Assembly: GCA_017962665.1 (NCBI GenBank)
Contig: JAGCUU010000039.1
Location: 1 to 64,000, forward strand
Reading direction: 5' to 3'
Source of the DNA: Bacteroidales bacterium
GTDB lineage: Bacteria; Bacteroidota; Bacteroidia; Bacteroidales; P3
DNA length: 64,000 nucleotides
In this document: piece after piece, positions 46,236 through 54,204 of the stretch
Layout of the letters: each line of letters opens with the position of its first letter
How positions within the stretch are numbered: position 1 is the stretch's first letter
Made by a program: the position numbers and the translations under genes
The notes under the pieces: model-generated
Databases searched by the model: none
What the model was told of the DNA's origin: nothing
The model's input: the letters and a program-made list of their open reading frames with translations, nothing else

Positions 46236-47162
46236 TTACTGATGCAGAAAGCGTTCGACATCTATACCGGCCACACAACCTTTGGCAGCGGCGACACAAG
46301 CTTGACGGTAGTTTGGATCGCATACGTCGCCGGCAGCGAAGACACCAGGTATATTTGTGGCACTTGAGGGATTCTGGACTTTGATATATCCTGCCTCGTC
46401 GAGCTCTATCTGTCCATCAAGGAAAGCGGTATTAGGCTGGTGTCCGATGGCTACGAAAAATCCGGCAATATCAATATGTTTGATTTCTCCAGTCTTGACG
46501 TTTTTTAGGTCTGCACCTGTGACACCGTCCATGTCGTTACCTACAATTTCTTGAGTCACACTATTCCAAAGCACCTCTATTTTAGGGTTGGAAAGTACTC
46601 GGTGTTGCATTGCTTTTGATGCGCGGAGTTCGTCACGGCGCACGATTTGGTATACTTTATTGCAGAGGGTTGCAAGGTAAGAGGCTTCTTCGCAGGCAGT
46701 GTCACCGCCGCCTACAACGGCAACATCAAGGTTCTTGTAAAAAAATCCATCGCAGGTTGCACATGCCGAAACTCCCTGTCCGTAAAAACGTTTTTCACTT
46801 TCCAGTCCGAGCCATCTGGCAGAAGCACCTGTGGAAATTATCACGGTTTCTGCCTCGATTTTTTCCCCTTTTTCGTCTGTGGCAATGAATGGACGTTTGG
46901 AAAGATCTATTTTTTCTATCATACCCTGGCGTATCTCTGTGCCGAAACGGAGCGCCTGTTTGCGGAGGTCGGCCATCATTTCTGTTCCCGAGACACCTTC
47001 GGGATAGCCAGGGAAGTTCTCTATCTCTGTGGTGATGGTAAGTTGTCCTCCAGGCTGGATGCCTTCGTAGAGGAGAGGTTTGAGGTCTGCACGTCCGGTA
47101 TAAATTCCTGCAGTATATCCGGCAGGGCCGGAACCAATAATTAAACAGCGTGTATGTGTCAT
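46236..47162 (-). CDS. trxB: Thioredoxin-disulfide reductase
   Basis: The 308-residue flavoprotein reduces thioredoxin with NADPH. It has the FAD motif IIGSGPAGYTAGIY, the redox-active CATC in SACATCDGFFY, the NADPH motif VVGGGDTACEEA and the C-terminal FAD motif GVFAAGDVCDPNYRQACVAA. Length and order are those of low-molecular-weight reductases. It lies between the beta-barrel gene and the porin gene, in the same direction. Confidence 0.97.
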   Translation of the reverse strand: MTHTRCLIIGSGPAGYTAGIYTGRADLKPLLYEGIQPGGQLTITTEIENFPGYPEGVSGTEMMADLRKQALRFGTEIRQGMIEKIDLSKRPFIATDEKGEKIEAETVIISTGASARWLGLESEKRFYGQGVSACATCDGFFYKNLDVAVVGGGDTACEEASYLATLCNKVYQIVRRDELRASKAMQHRVLSNPKIEVLWNSVTQEIVGNDMDGVTGADLKNVKTGEIKHIDIAGFFVAIGHQPNTAFLDGQIELDEAGYIKVQNPSSATNIPGVFAAGDVCDPNYRQACVAAAKGCVAGIDVERFLHQ

Positions 47163-47183
47163 CTCTTATTCGTTTTTTTGATT

Positions 47184-47843
47184 TCAGAAATTCAGTGTTA
47201 TTCCGGCCTGTAAGAGTCTGTTGAATTGGCCTTTATTGCTACGAATTATACGATAAGTTCCGGAATGGTTCTCTTTGGCAGTATTGAGCATGGAGTTATA
47301 ATAACGCACATCGACTCCTATAAGTTCTGTTATATTGTAATTGGCAGATATGCAAATCGGTAGTGCATCAAGGGTTTTATAATTGTTAGAATGTAATGCA
47401 TCGTAGGATCGGTCTGTGTATACATTGGCTTTTGCAAGTATTGCCGGAGCGATGCCGGCACTTATTCGGAGGCTCTTGTTGTCGAAAAAATCATAGGCAA
47501 GCATAAGAGGTACTTCTACATAAAGCAATGAAATGTGACGATCCATCTCGCTTGTTGCTATACGCGAGCCTTTTTGGGAAAGACCTAGTTCGACGACGAA
47601 GCGAAGTCGATTGTCATCGTTGAGAGGAAACGAGGTGCCAACTGCTGCATGAAATCCTATTTTGCTGTAGCTGCCTGAAGCGTCACCATCAATCTGACAG
47701 AAGTTAATTCCTCCTCGCAATTGATAGTCGAATTGTCGGCTGTTGCTTTTATGACGTTGAGCCATGGCTGAATTGACTGAAACAGCAAATACGCAAAGCA
47801 ATAAGGAGGTAAAAATGGCTTTTGTATAGTTTCTTGTTTTCAT
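47184..47843 (-). CDS. PorT-like outer-membrane beta-barrel protein
   Basis: The 219-residue protein has a signal peptide (SLLLCVFAVSVNSAMAQ). The mature part has alternating strands (FDYQLRGGINFCQIDGDASG, RLRFVVELGLSQKGSR, LLYVEVPLMLAYDFF) and ends with LLQAGITLNF, an aromatic C-terminal residue. This is the pattern of the outer membrane beta-barrel proteins related to PorT. Whether it functions in type IX secretion like PorT itself or is another member is not clear. Confidence 0.75.
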   Translation of the reverse strand: MKTRNYTKAIFTSLLLCVFAVSVNSAMAQRHKSNSRQFDYQLRGGINFCQIDGDASGSYSKIGFHAAVGTSFPLNDDNRLRFVVELGLSQKGSRIATSEMDRHISLLYVEVPLMLAYDFFDNKSLRISAGIAPAILAKANVYTDRSYDALHSNNYKTLDALPICISANYNITELIGVDVRYYNSMLNTAKENHSGTYRIIRSNKGQFNRLLQAGITLNF

Positions 47844-47864
47844 AGATTTGGCTTTTAGTGGTGG

Positions 47865-48371
47865 TTATTGTTCTTCGGTGCAATGTTGAATATTGTTTAC
47901 AAGGCGTGTCGTTGATTCTCCAGGAACAAGAGGTATAAGTTCAAGTCTTCCTCCGTGAGATTCCACAAAGTCTGCGCCCACAACATTGTCGCGGTTATAG
48001 TCGCCGCCTTTTACAAGTATGTCAGGACAGATGGCTTTTATCAGGTTCAATGGGGTGTCCTCATCGAAAAGCACCACAAAGTCAACAAATCCGAATGCGG
48101 CCATCACTGTGGCACGGCTCCGCTCGTTGGATATCGGCCTTGATGGTCCTTTAAGTCTTTTGACAGAGGCGTCGCTATTGAGCCCCACAACAAGCATATC
48201 ACCCAGATCGCGAGCACGGCTAAGGTAGTCTACATGGCCTCGATGAACGAGGTCGAAGCACCCGTTAGTGAAAACTACGGTCTTTTTGTTGTCACTACGC
48301 AGATTGTCGAGATGACTCTTTAGATCCTGCAGTGAGACAATCTTTGACATTATGCTTTCATGGTAGCTCAT
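47865..48371 (-). CDS. rfaE2: D-glycero-beta-D-manno-heptose 1-phosphate adenylyltransferase
   Basis: The 168-residue protein is the adenylyltransferase half of Hld[21 protein letters not shown] carries the HxGH nucleotide-binding motif, and [15 protein letters not shown] and [11 protein letters not shown] complete the fold. It activates heptose phosphate for the lipopolysaccharide inner core. The kinase half is not in the window. ATG 48371 overlaps the stop of the upstream flippase-like gene (ATGA); an ATG at 48350 is an alternative nearer the family start. Confidence 0.92.
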   Translation of the reverse strand: MSYHESIMSKIVSLQDLKSHLDNLRSDNKKTVVFTNGCFDLVHRGHVDYLSRARDLGDMLVVGLNSDASVKRLKGPSRPISNERSRATVMAAFGFVDFVVLFDEDTPLNLIKAICPDILVKGGDYNRDNVVGADFVESHGGRLELIPLVPGESTTRLVNNIQHCTEEQ

Positions 48372-49384
48372 ATAGTCTTAGTTTTCTTCTTGATGAGTGA
48401 AAAATAAACCAGGTATGCAAGACCGACAACGATAACAATTGCTTGTTGGGCACCCCAAAGCAGCCATCCGCATGCCAATCCTGTAGCCTCTCCAACGCCA
48501 TAAAGCGCTACTGCTTGCCATACAAGAACGGGATAGGTTCCAAGACCACCCTGCGAAATCATCATTCCAACAGAACCGAACAGATAAATGACAAAGGCGG
48601 CAGACAGTCCGAGTCTTGCGGGATCAGGAATGTCAGGGAATGCTTGCAGAATAATCCATCCTCCAATAATATAAAGGAAATATATTATTAGACTATAAAG
48701 GATAAACAACAAAGTGGATTTTATTCCGAGATGCAAAATGCTCTTAATACCATCTATGCAGCCTTTGATGAGTTCAATAATCTTTCTGTAGAAAGAGAAC
48801 TGCATCAATTTTTCGTTGAAAAGTTTATATGCCAGAAATAGCAGGACGACAATTATGATTCCTGTAATTGCTAACCCTGTGAGGGTTGGTAACGTGTTGA
48901 ATTTCTGCGAAAGAGCATCGTATATAAAATCCTTGACACTGTTGAAAAGTAGCAGGAATCCAAGCAGAACTATAATAACGAACATCAGCATGTCGAAGAG
49001 TCGTTCCGTGACTACCGTGCCTAAGGATTTTTCCATGGGTATATGGTCGCTGGTGCGAAGCATAGCACAACGCATTACTTCGCCAAGTCTTGGAAAAGCA
49101 AGGTTAGCAAGATAGGTGACCATAACAGCGCCGAAGGTGTTGTTTACCGAAGGTGTCAATCCCATGGGCTTGAAGAGAAGTCTCCACCGTAATGCCCTAA
49201 AGAAATGGGCGGTAAGGCTTGCGATCATAACAACCACAACCCAACTCCATTTGGCGGAAAGGAACGACTGCCAAATGGCTGCCTTCTGTTCTGAGTCCAG
49301 TTTCAAAAGAAACCAGTAGATGAAAAAAATTCCTATTCCGAGGAAGATGGTGAATTTGAGTATGTCTCCCAGCCGTTTTTTCAT
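48368..49384 (-). CDS. Flippase-like integral membrane protein (UPF0104 / LPG synthase TM-region family)
   Basis: The 338-residue protein has about eight hydrophobic segments with the family motif [14 protein letters not shown] near the N-terminus, [18 protein letters not shown], and [20 protein letters not shown] near the C-terminus. The family includes lysylphosphatidylglycerol synthetase membrane regions and lipid flippases. ATG 49384 is selected: it overlaps the panD stop (ATGA) and gives a normal N-terminus. Being next to a heptose enzyme, a role in envelope lipid or glycan transport is inferred. Confidence 0.87.
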   Translation of the reverse strand: MKKRLGDILKFTIFLGIGIFFIYWFLLKLDSEQKAAIWQSFLSAKWSWVVVVMIASLTAHFFRALRWRLLFKPMGLTPSVNNTFGAVMVTYLANLAFPRLGEVMRCAMLRTSDHIPMEKSLGTVVTERLFDMLMFVIIVLLGFLLLFNSVKDFIYDALSQKFNTLPTLTGLAITGIIIVVLLFLAYKLFNEKLMQFSFYRKIIELIKGCIDGIKSILHLGIKSTLLFILYSLIIYFLYIIGGWIILQAFPDIPDPARLGLSAAFVIYLFGSVGMMISQGGLGTYPVLVWQAVALYGVGEATGLACGWLLWGAQQAIVIVVGLAYLVYFSLIKKKTKTI

Positions 49385-49725
49385 TGCATGTGGTTTTCTT
49401 TTGGGAAAATCACGGTGGGGTGCCATTGTTTTGCCTCTTCGAAATCCATCTGTGCGTATGAGGCTATGATTATCAAATCGCCGACATGGGCTTTGTGGGC
49501 TGCGGCGCCATTGATGCCTATCACTCCGCTTCCAGCCTCGCCCTTGATGGCGTAGGTCGAGAAACGTTCACCGTTGGTAATGTTGTATATGTCGACGCGT
49601 TCGTTTTCAATCATGCCTGCTGCAGTAAGCAGATCGGAGTCTATAGTAATGCTTCCGATATAATCAAGGTCGGCTTCTGTAACGGTAACTCTATGTATTT
49701 TAGATTTTAATACCTCTATTAACAT
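49381..49725 (-). CDS. panD: Aspartate 1-decarboxylase
   Basis: PanD makes beta-alanine for pantothenate and CoA. The 114-residue proenzyme has the self-processing site Gly24-Ser25 in [10 protein letters not shown], where Ser25 becomes the pyruvoyl group, and the conserved [19 protein letters not shown] and [19 protein letters not shown]. The start at 49725 puts Ser at the standard position 25; the longer frame from 49893 adds 56 non-family residues. A promoter box lies directly upstream inside an inverted repeat. Confidence 0.97.
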   Translation of the reverse strand: MLIEVLKSKIHRVTVTEADLDYIGSITIDSDLLTAAGMIENERVDIYNITNGERFSTYAIKGEAGSGVIGINGAAAHKAHVGDLIIIASYAQMDFEEAKQWHPTVIFPKENHMQ

Positions 49726-49739
49726 AGTAAGAAATTTTT

Positions 49740-49779
49740 GCAAATGTACTAATTTTTTATGATTTCTCAGTACATTTGC
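49740..49779. repeat. 10-bp inverted repeat carrying the panD promoter
   Basis: GCAAATGTAC at 49740-49749 is mirrored by GTACATTTGC at 49770-49779 with 20 nt between. On the minus strand the left arm holds TACATTTG (49741-49748), a -7 box for panD; on the plus strand the right arm holds the same box (49771-49778). It may be a terminator for the upstream gene, a protein binding site, or a chance symmetrical promoter. Confidence 0.5.
49741..49748 (-). promoter_or_regulatory. panD: Bacteroidetes -7 box for panD
   Basis: Minus strand TACATTTG, 15 bp before the panD ATG at 49725; the leader would be very short, under 10 nt. Confidence 0.5.
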
Positions 49780-49792
49780 GATATAATGGCAA

Positions 49793-50290
49793 TCAAGTGA
49801 AGATAAAATACAATAACATACATACCAATAGAGTGTATAACATAATCTTACCGGCAGGCATAGGTTTGAATCTGTCCATGTCGTCGTTGTCAAAACGTCT
49901 GGTAATGCGTTTTTTTACAGTCTTGTCTTTTGTGGCAGAGACGGGAGTATCTATAACGTTGCCGTTTGAATCAAATCGTGATACATAGTGGAACTGGGGC
50001 CTTTCTCTCTTACGAAAGAAGTCGCTCAGGGTTAGTTTTTGTTTTTTTTGATTTTCCTCTCGGTCAAACTCACGCACCTTTCTGCGATAGTAATCAAGGT
50101 CGCCGTCTTGTACATTCTGTTCTTTTGGCGTGTTGTCTGTCACAGACTCAGCGAGCGAAGAACCATCTAACGGAAGTCCTCTTTCAATGCGGTATTTGGC
50201 TTTCAGTTTTTCCCATTCTTCCTTCTCGGGATCATAAAAACGAGGCCTGTATTTGAATTGACGCGGTTTTGGCGTATAAAACATCGGCAT
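49793..50290 (-). CDS. Conserved small membrane-anchored protein of unknown function
   Basis: The 165-residue protein begins with the basic motif [20 protein letters not shown], then a charged, mostly disordered or helical body ([19 protein letters not shown]), and ends with a single C-terminal hydrophobic segment ([18 protein letters not shown]). It may be tail-anchored in the inner membrane. The start motif is one I recall from conserved Bacteroidetes proteins of unknown role, which often sit near DNA mismatch repair or housekeeping genes. No enzymatic motif is visible. An ATG two codons later is an alternative start. Confidence 0.78.
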   Translation of the reverse strand: MPMFYTPKPRQFKYRPRFYDPEKEEWEKLKAKYRIERGLPLDGSSLAESVTDNTPKEQNVQDGDLDYYRRKVREFDREENQKKQKLTLSDFFRKRERPQFHYVSRFDSNGNVIDTPVSATKDKTVKKRITRRFDNDDMDRFKPMPAGKIMLYTLLVCMLLYFIFT

Positions 50291-50484
50291 GAGCTAATCT
50301 CCTATTTATATTTTATATGTACAACATAAAAACACTCATTTTATTGTATAAAGAATAAAAAATGGCCATTTCGTCAGTTTGATTATTGAAAAAAATGCAA
50401 ATGTGCAATTTCTTAAGTGAGAATCGATAAGTAATTATTCAAAATAAAAAAACATTTTTTTTCTTTTTCTCGGAACTTTTTGCG

Positions 50485-50492
50485 TATTTTTG
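50485..50492 (+). promoter_or_regulatory. Bacteroidetes -7 box for the DUF3127 gene
   Basis: TATTTTTG, 75 bp before the ATG at 50568, in a 277-bp AT-rich gap (50291-50567) in which nothing else was recognised. The leader would be about 70 nt. Confidence 0.5.
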
Positions 50493-50567
50493 TAAACCAA
50501 TTTTATGTTTGAATTATTCAGGCTAGTGGAATTATTATTTTGAAAATTAATTAAATAAATAATTATT

Positions 50568-50966
50568 ATGGATATTACAGGTAGATTAATTAAGGTTTTG
50601 CCGGAAGTAAGAGGTGAATCCCAGCGTGGACCTTGGGTAAAGGGTGGTTTTGTCATTGAAACCGATGACACATATCCCCGTCAAGTTGCTTTTACTCTTT
50701 TTGGTGAAGACCGTATTGCCATGCTTGGCTCATTGGTTATGAATGCACCGGTTGTCGTCACATTCTCTCCGGAATCGCGTGAATATAACGAACGCTGGTA
50801 TACCGATCTTCGTTGCATCCGCGTTGTTCCTTTCGCAGGTGCTGCTGCTCCTGTTGCTGCCGCTCAGCCTTCAGCTGCTCCCGCCACTGCCCCTATGGCC
50901 GCTGCCCCCAAAGAACCTGATTTTGCTTCACAGCCCAGCGAGTCGGAAGACGATCTCCCATTCTAA
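50568..50966 (+). CDS. DUF3127 protein with SSB-like C-terminal tip
   Basis: The 132-residue protein starts with the DUF3127 domain (MDITGRLIKVLPEVRGESQ, GGFVIETDDTYPRQVAFTLF), probably an OB fold. A linker rich in Ala and Pro follows (about residues 90-118), then an acidic tail ending EDDLPF. That arrangement (OB fold, disordered linker, DDxPF tip) is the build of single-stranded DNA binding protein, in which the tip recruits repair proteins. A nucleic-acid role is therefore inferred. The 5-formyl-THF cyclo-ligase gene starts one base after its stop. Confidence 0.88.
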   Translation: MDITGRLIKVLPEVRGESQRGPWVKGGFVIETDDTYPRQVAFTLFGEDRIAMLGSLVMNAPVVVTFSPESREYNERWYTDLRCIRVVPFAGAAAPVAAAQPSAAPATAPMAAAPKEPDFASQPSESEDDLPF

Positions 50967-50967
50967 C

Positions 50968-51501
50968 GTGGAAAAAGCCGAATTGCGAAAAATTGTACGT
51001 GCCGCAAAAAAGGCTGTACCTTTCGAGGAAAAAGTACTTCGTTCGCGACCGATAATGCAGAAAGTAGAGTCTCTGCCTGTTTTTCAACAAGTGGAGACTC
51101 TATTATTGTATTGGTCGATGGATGATGAAGTGTACACTCACGACTTCGTGGAACAATGGTATAAGTCGAAATTTCTTTTGCTTCCATGTGTGGAGGGCGA
51201 TAGCTTGCTTTTGCGTCAATATACAGGACGTGACAGTCTACAACCTGGACCTCAGTTTGGAATCCCGGAACCGGTAGGTCCTGTTTTCAATGATTTGAAT
51301 AATATCCAAATGATTGTCGTGCCAGGTATGGCTTTCGACAAAAGGGGTGGACGTATGGGACGAGGAAGGGGATTTTACGACAGGCTGTTGAAATCAACGC
51401 CTAATGCCGTGAAAGTTGGTGTTGCTTTCAACTTTCAGATATTTGACAATATTCCAATGGAGCCATTCGATGTCCCTATGGACTATGTGGTTACGGAATA
51501 G
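50968..51501 (+). CDS. 5-formyltetrahydrofolate cyclo-ligase
   Basis: The 177-residue enzyme converts 5-formyl-THF to 5,10-methenyl-THF with ATP. It has the N-terminal ELRKIVRAAKKAVPFEEK, the middle FGIPEPVGPV and the ATP-binding GRMGRGRGFYDRLL, and ends in the typical YVVTE. GTG at 50968 is chosen as start, one base after the DUF3127 stop; an in-frame ATG at 50743 would add 75 residues that are out-of-frame translation of the DUF3127 gene. It ends in TAG and converges on corA. Confidence 0.92.
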   Translation: MEKAELRKIVRAAKKAVPFEEKVLRSRPIMQKVESLPVFQQVETLLLYWSMDDEVYTHDFVEQWYKSKFLLLPCVEGDSLLLRQYTGRDSLQPGPQFGIPEPVGPVFNDLNNIQMIVVPGMAFDKRGGRMGRGRGFYDRLLKSTPNAVKVGVAFNFQIFDNIPMEPFDVPMDYVVTE

Positions 51502-51510
51502 TGTCGCTTT

Positions 51511-52440
51511 TTACCTGTTTGTCATTCTGTTGAAGAAAATGAGCAGTCCTGTGGTAAGGACGGCCATTGCACCAAGTATTACCCAAAATGCAGTGGTGTT
51601 GGCGATAAATGGGAAGTTTACGTTCATTCCGAACAGACTTGCAATCACAGTCAGTGGAAGCATGATAGTGCTAAAATAGGTCAGCACTCGCATGATATCG
51701 TTAGTACGGTTGGTCTGTAAGGAGTCAAATGTTTTGGAAAGGCCTTCAATCAATTCACCATAGTCTTCAACCAAGTCGTACATCTTTTGGTATTGGTCGA
51801 GGATATCGCCCCAGTAGTCTTCCATATCAACTTGCTCAGGATCTACAAATCCTTTGATTCCACCACTTTCAAACATGTGAAGAACTCGTAACTGTGGTTT
51901 AAATGTAGTGTTAAGAAAGATGATGTTTCGACGGGTTATGGAAATTAGTTCAATGATATTACGGGCTTTCTTGTTAAAGATGTCGTAATTGATAAGGTCG
52001 ATTTCCGATCCGATGCGAAGAATCAGTTGGTATGTTTCGAGCATCAATCGGTCAAGGATGGTGTAAAGTAGCAAATCGCTACATGATAATGCCTTCAGGG
52101 TATCCTCGTCTTTTTCGGCAAGGTCTTCCTCAATTTCGTCAAAGAGCTTTTTCACTACCCAATGTGATTTACCGATAGTGATTATATAGTCTTTCCCCCA
52201 GAAGATTTTTACTTCCCGAATGCGAACATTCTTGTTGCCTTTGTCAAAATATGGGAAATGGAGGATTAGGAAGTAGTAATCGTCGTATTCGTCAATTTTA
52301 GGACGTTGGTTGGTACCGCGACAGTCTTCAATATCGAGAGGGTGGAAATTGAAATCTTCAAGCAGATAACGGAAGTCATCTTCGCTCGGATTGGTAATAT
52401 GTTGCCATTTTAAAGACCCGTTTTGTATAGTCTCAATCAT
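51511..52440 (-). CDS. corA: Magnesium/cobalt transporter CorA
   Basis: The 309-residue protein has the large N-terminal cytoplasmic domain (HPLDIEDCRGTNQRPKIDEY), the long helix (LVEDYGELIEGLSKTFDSLQ), then the two C-terminal transmembrane helices with the signature GMN in VIASLFGMNVNFPF. CorA forms a pentameric channel for Mg2+ and Co2+. Length is normal for the shorter group. A promoter box is found at 52520-52527. Confidence 0.95.
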   Translation of the reverse strand: MIETIQNGSLKWQHITNPSEDDFRYLLEDFNFHPLDIEDCRGTNQRPKIDEYDDYYFLILHFPYFDKGNKNVRIREVKIFWGKDYIITIGKSHWVVKKLFDEIEEDLAEKDEDTLKALSCSDLLLYTILDRLMLETYQLILRIGSEIDLINYDIFNKKARNIIELISITRRNIIFLNTTFKPQLRVLHMFESGGIKGFVDPEQVDMEDYWGDILDQYQKMYDLVEDYGELIEGLSKTFDSLQTNRTNDIMRVLTYFSTIMLPLTVIASLFGMNVNFPFIANTTAFWVILGAMAVLTTGLLIFFNRMTNR

Positions 52441-52519
52441 GGTTTCCTCCCTTCTTTTTTAGGCGATCACATTGGTGGTCAGTATTCTACATTCCTATTG
52501 TTTTTTTTGCTTTAAGGTG

Positions 52520-52527
52520 CAAAGATA
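52520..52527 (-). promoter_or_regulatory. corA: Bacteroidetes -7 box for corA
   Basis: Minus strand TATCTTTG, 79 bp before the corA ATG at 52440. Confidence 0.55.
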
Positions 52528-52576
52528 CACAAAAAATAATAATTCCTTATAGAAGTGAAAAAAACGTTTTATTTGA

Positions 52577-53416
52577 TTATAGGCTACGCAACCATTTTAT
52601 TTCCTCGGCCCAGCGGGTGGGGTCGGGGGTCTCGAGGATGATGGGCATGTTGTCGAAGTGCTCGTCGTGCATAAAGCGGGTGAAGAAATCTTTGCCCATC
52701 ATGCCGAGGCCAAGGCTTTCGTGACGGTCCACATGGCTGCCGGTACCTTTCTTGCTGTCGTTGAGGTGGATGGCACGGAGGTATTTAAAGCCGACGACGC
52801 GCTCGAACTCCTCGAAGCAGAAGTTATAGCCCATCTCGGTGGTGAGGTCATACCCCGCCGCCAGCGTATGGCAGGTGTCGATGCATACGCCCACACGGCT
52901 TTTGTCATCAATGCCGGCGATGATACGAGCGATATGTTCAAACTTCCAACCGAGGTTGGTGCCCTGTCCGGCGGTGTTTTCTATCACGGCGGTGACCCCT
53001 TCGGTCTTGCTCAGTGCAAGGTTCACCTCGCGAGCTATCTGGTCAAGGCACTCCTCCTCGCTTATCTTGTTCAGATGGCTTCCGGGATGAAAGTTCATCA
53101 GCTTCAGGCTAAGTTGTTGTGCGCGCTGCATCTCATCGAGGAATGCCGCGCGGCTCTTCTGCAGCGTCTCTTCGTCGGGCGAGCCGAGGTTGATAAGGTA
53201 GCTGTCGTGCGGCAGCACCATTTCCGGCTTGAAGCCGCGATCAACGAGCAAGGCCTTGAAGCCGTCAATCTCTAGCTGTGGCAGTGGCTTGCTCACCCAG
53301 CTGCGTTGGTTGCGGGTGAATAGAGCAAAGGCATTTGCTCCGATGGCCTCCGCGTTAAGTATGGCGTTCCCCACGCCCCCCGATGCGCTCACATGAGCAC
53401 CGATATATTTCGTCAT
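52577..53416 (-). CDS. nfo: Deoxyribonuclease IV (endonuclease IV)
   Basis: Nfo cuts at abasic sites in base excision repair. The 279-residue TIM-barrel protein has the zinc ligands in order: [61 protein letters not shown] and [10 protein letters not shown] near the end. Length is normal. The gene is clearly richer in G+C than corA next to it (sampled line 52621-52680 has 36 of 60 G+C; 51841-51900 within corA has 22), which suggests a different history. It has its own promoter box at 53443-53450. Confidence 0.96.
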   Translation of the reverse strand: MTKYIGAHVSASGGVGNAILNAEAIGANAFALFTRNQRSWVSKPLPQLEIDGFKALLVDRGFKPEMVLPHDSYLINLGSPDEETLQKSRAAFLDEMQRAQQLSLKLMNFHPGSHLNKISEEECLDQIAREVNLALSKTEGVTAVIENTAGQGTNLGWKFEHIARIIAGIDDKSRVGVCIDTCHTLAAGYDLTTEMGYNFCFEEFERVVGFKYLRAIHLNDSKKGTGSHVDRHESLGLGMMGKDFFTRFMHDEHFDNMPIILETPDPTRWAEEIKWLRSL

Positions 53417-53442
53417 AATCTATTTGTGTTAATTTTGAAATG

Positions 53443-53450
53443 CAAAAATA
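53443..53450 (-). promoter_or_regulatory. nfo: Bacteroidetes -7 box for nfo
   Basis: Minus strand TATTTTTG, 26 bp before the nfo ATG at 53416. It stands back to back with the box at 53481-53488. Confidence 0.6.
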
Positions 53451-53480
53451 CATATTTTTTGCCATATCAGAAAAAGTTTG

Positions 53481-53488
53481 TATTTTTG
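53481..53488 (+). promoter_or_regulatory. Bacteroidetes -7 box for structured RNA leader A
   Basis: TATTTTTG on the plus strand. Transcription would start near 53495, right at the first hairpin of leader A and about 227 nt before the lipoprotein ATG. Confidence 0.55.
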
Positions 53489-53493
53489 CATCG

Positions 53494-53682
53494 TCATTAC
53501 CGAGAGGAATGGTGATGATGGTAGAAGAACTCAATTGCCTTACAAATCACCACCTTGAAGATAATTCGAGACTAATCTACAATATTGGGACTTTTGTGCT
53601 TTTTAGGTACAAGTAGTCCATGATTGTAGATGGTTTGTGGTGAACCAGTAAGGCAGATGGAAAGGCTTGTACCTTTTTATTT
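53494..53682 (+). ncRNA. Structured RNA A (leader of the 53722 lipoprotein gene, or separate sRNA)
   Basis: The 305-bp gap between nfo and the lipoprotein gene holds strong nested complementarities. A 5' hairpin pairs 53494-53501 with 53511-53518. A long rod follows: P1 TGCCTTAC (53536-53543) with 53648-53655; P2 TCACCAC (53547-53553) with 53637-53643; P3 ATCTACAAT (53575-53583) with 53623-53631; P4 GGACT (53588-53592) with 53615-53619. The apical loop contains AGGTACAAG (53605-53613), exactly complementary to CTTGTACCT (53666-53674), which leads into TTTTATTT. The rod and the last helix would exclude each other or form a pseudoknot, so it looks like an attenuator or switch. It shares its plan with RNA B at 61791-61932. 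Not assigned to a known family; 6S RNA is a possible alternative. Confidence 0.55.
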
Positions 53683-53721
53683 GACGGCAATAATGCACAA
53701 AACTTACAAATACACCACAAG

Positions 53722-54204
53722 ATGAAAACAAAAAGAATATTGATGCTCATGTTTGCATCGGCAGCACTGCTCTTCGCAAGCTGCGGAAAAGAGAACGATA
53801 TTCAGAATGATTTTTCTGGAGAAGAAATAACACTTCAAGTGTTCACGTCAATGTATATAGATGGAGGTGGTCGTTTCAAGCTATCTCTTATAACCAATAA
53901 TAATAATCCGTATTTTCGTGCCGAGTATGGTAAACCAAGTCAATATTATGAATATGTTTATGAATATGATAATGATATATCTGTTATTGGATCTATTTCA
54001 AGTTTTTCTGATATATCGGTAGTTCCAGCAAATTGGACGAAGGAAGTATCGGTTAAGGAAAAAAATGGTTATGTTTGTAGATCAATACAAATTAAAGGTG
54101 GTTATCAGTTTTATTGGAAATTATATGTAAAAGAAATAGTAAAAGATGCCGCTGGCAATATCTTGGCTGTAAAGTGTATTGTGTCGAAAGAATGGAATTT
54201 ATGA
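53722..54204 (+). CDS. AT-rich small lipoprotein gene of unknown function
   Basis: The 160-residue protein has a lipoprotein signal (LMLMFASAALLFASCGKE, cysteine at 21). The mature part is beta-rich and Tyr/Asn-rich (MYIDGGGRFKLSLITNN, QYYEYVYEYDNDISVI, YQFYWKLYVKEIV), perhaps a lipocalin-like or jelly-roll domain. I recognise no family. The gene is AT-rich (sampled line 53881-53940 has 20 of 60 G+C), unlike nfo and pepE around it. It is preceded by structured RNA A and its last 113 bp overlap the end of the convergent RAYT frame. Confidence 0.72.
   Translation: MKTKRILMLMFASAALLFASCGKENDIQNDFSGEEITLQVFTSMYIDGGGRFKLSLITNNNNPYFRAEYGKPSQYYEYVYEYDNDISVIGSISSFSDISVVPANWTKEVSVKEKNGYVCRSIQIKGGYQFYWKLYVKEIVKDAAGNILAVKCIVSKEWNL

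Noticed and set aside
50743..51501. Longer 252-residue form of the cyclo-ligase from ATG 50743
   Set aside because: The first 75 residues would be out-of-frame translation of the DUF3127 gene; the GTG at 50968 fits the family N-terminus.
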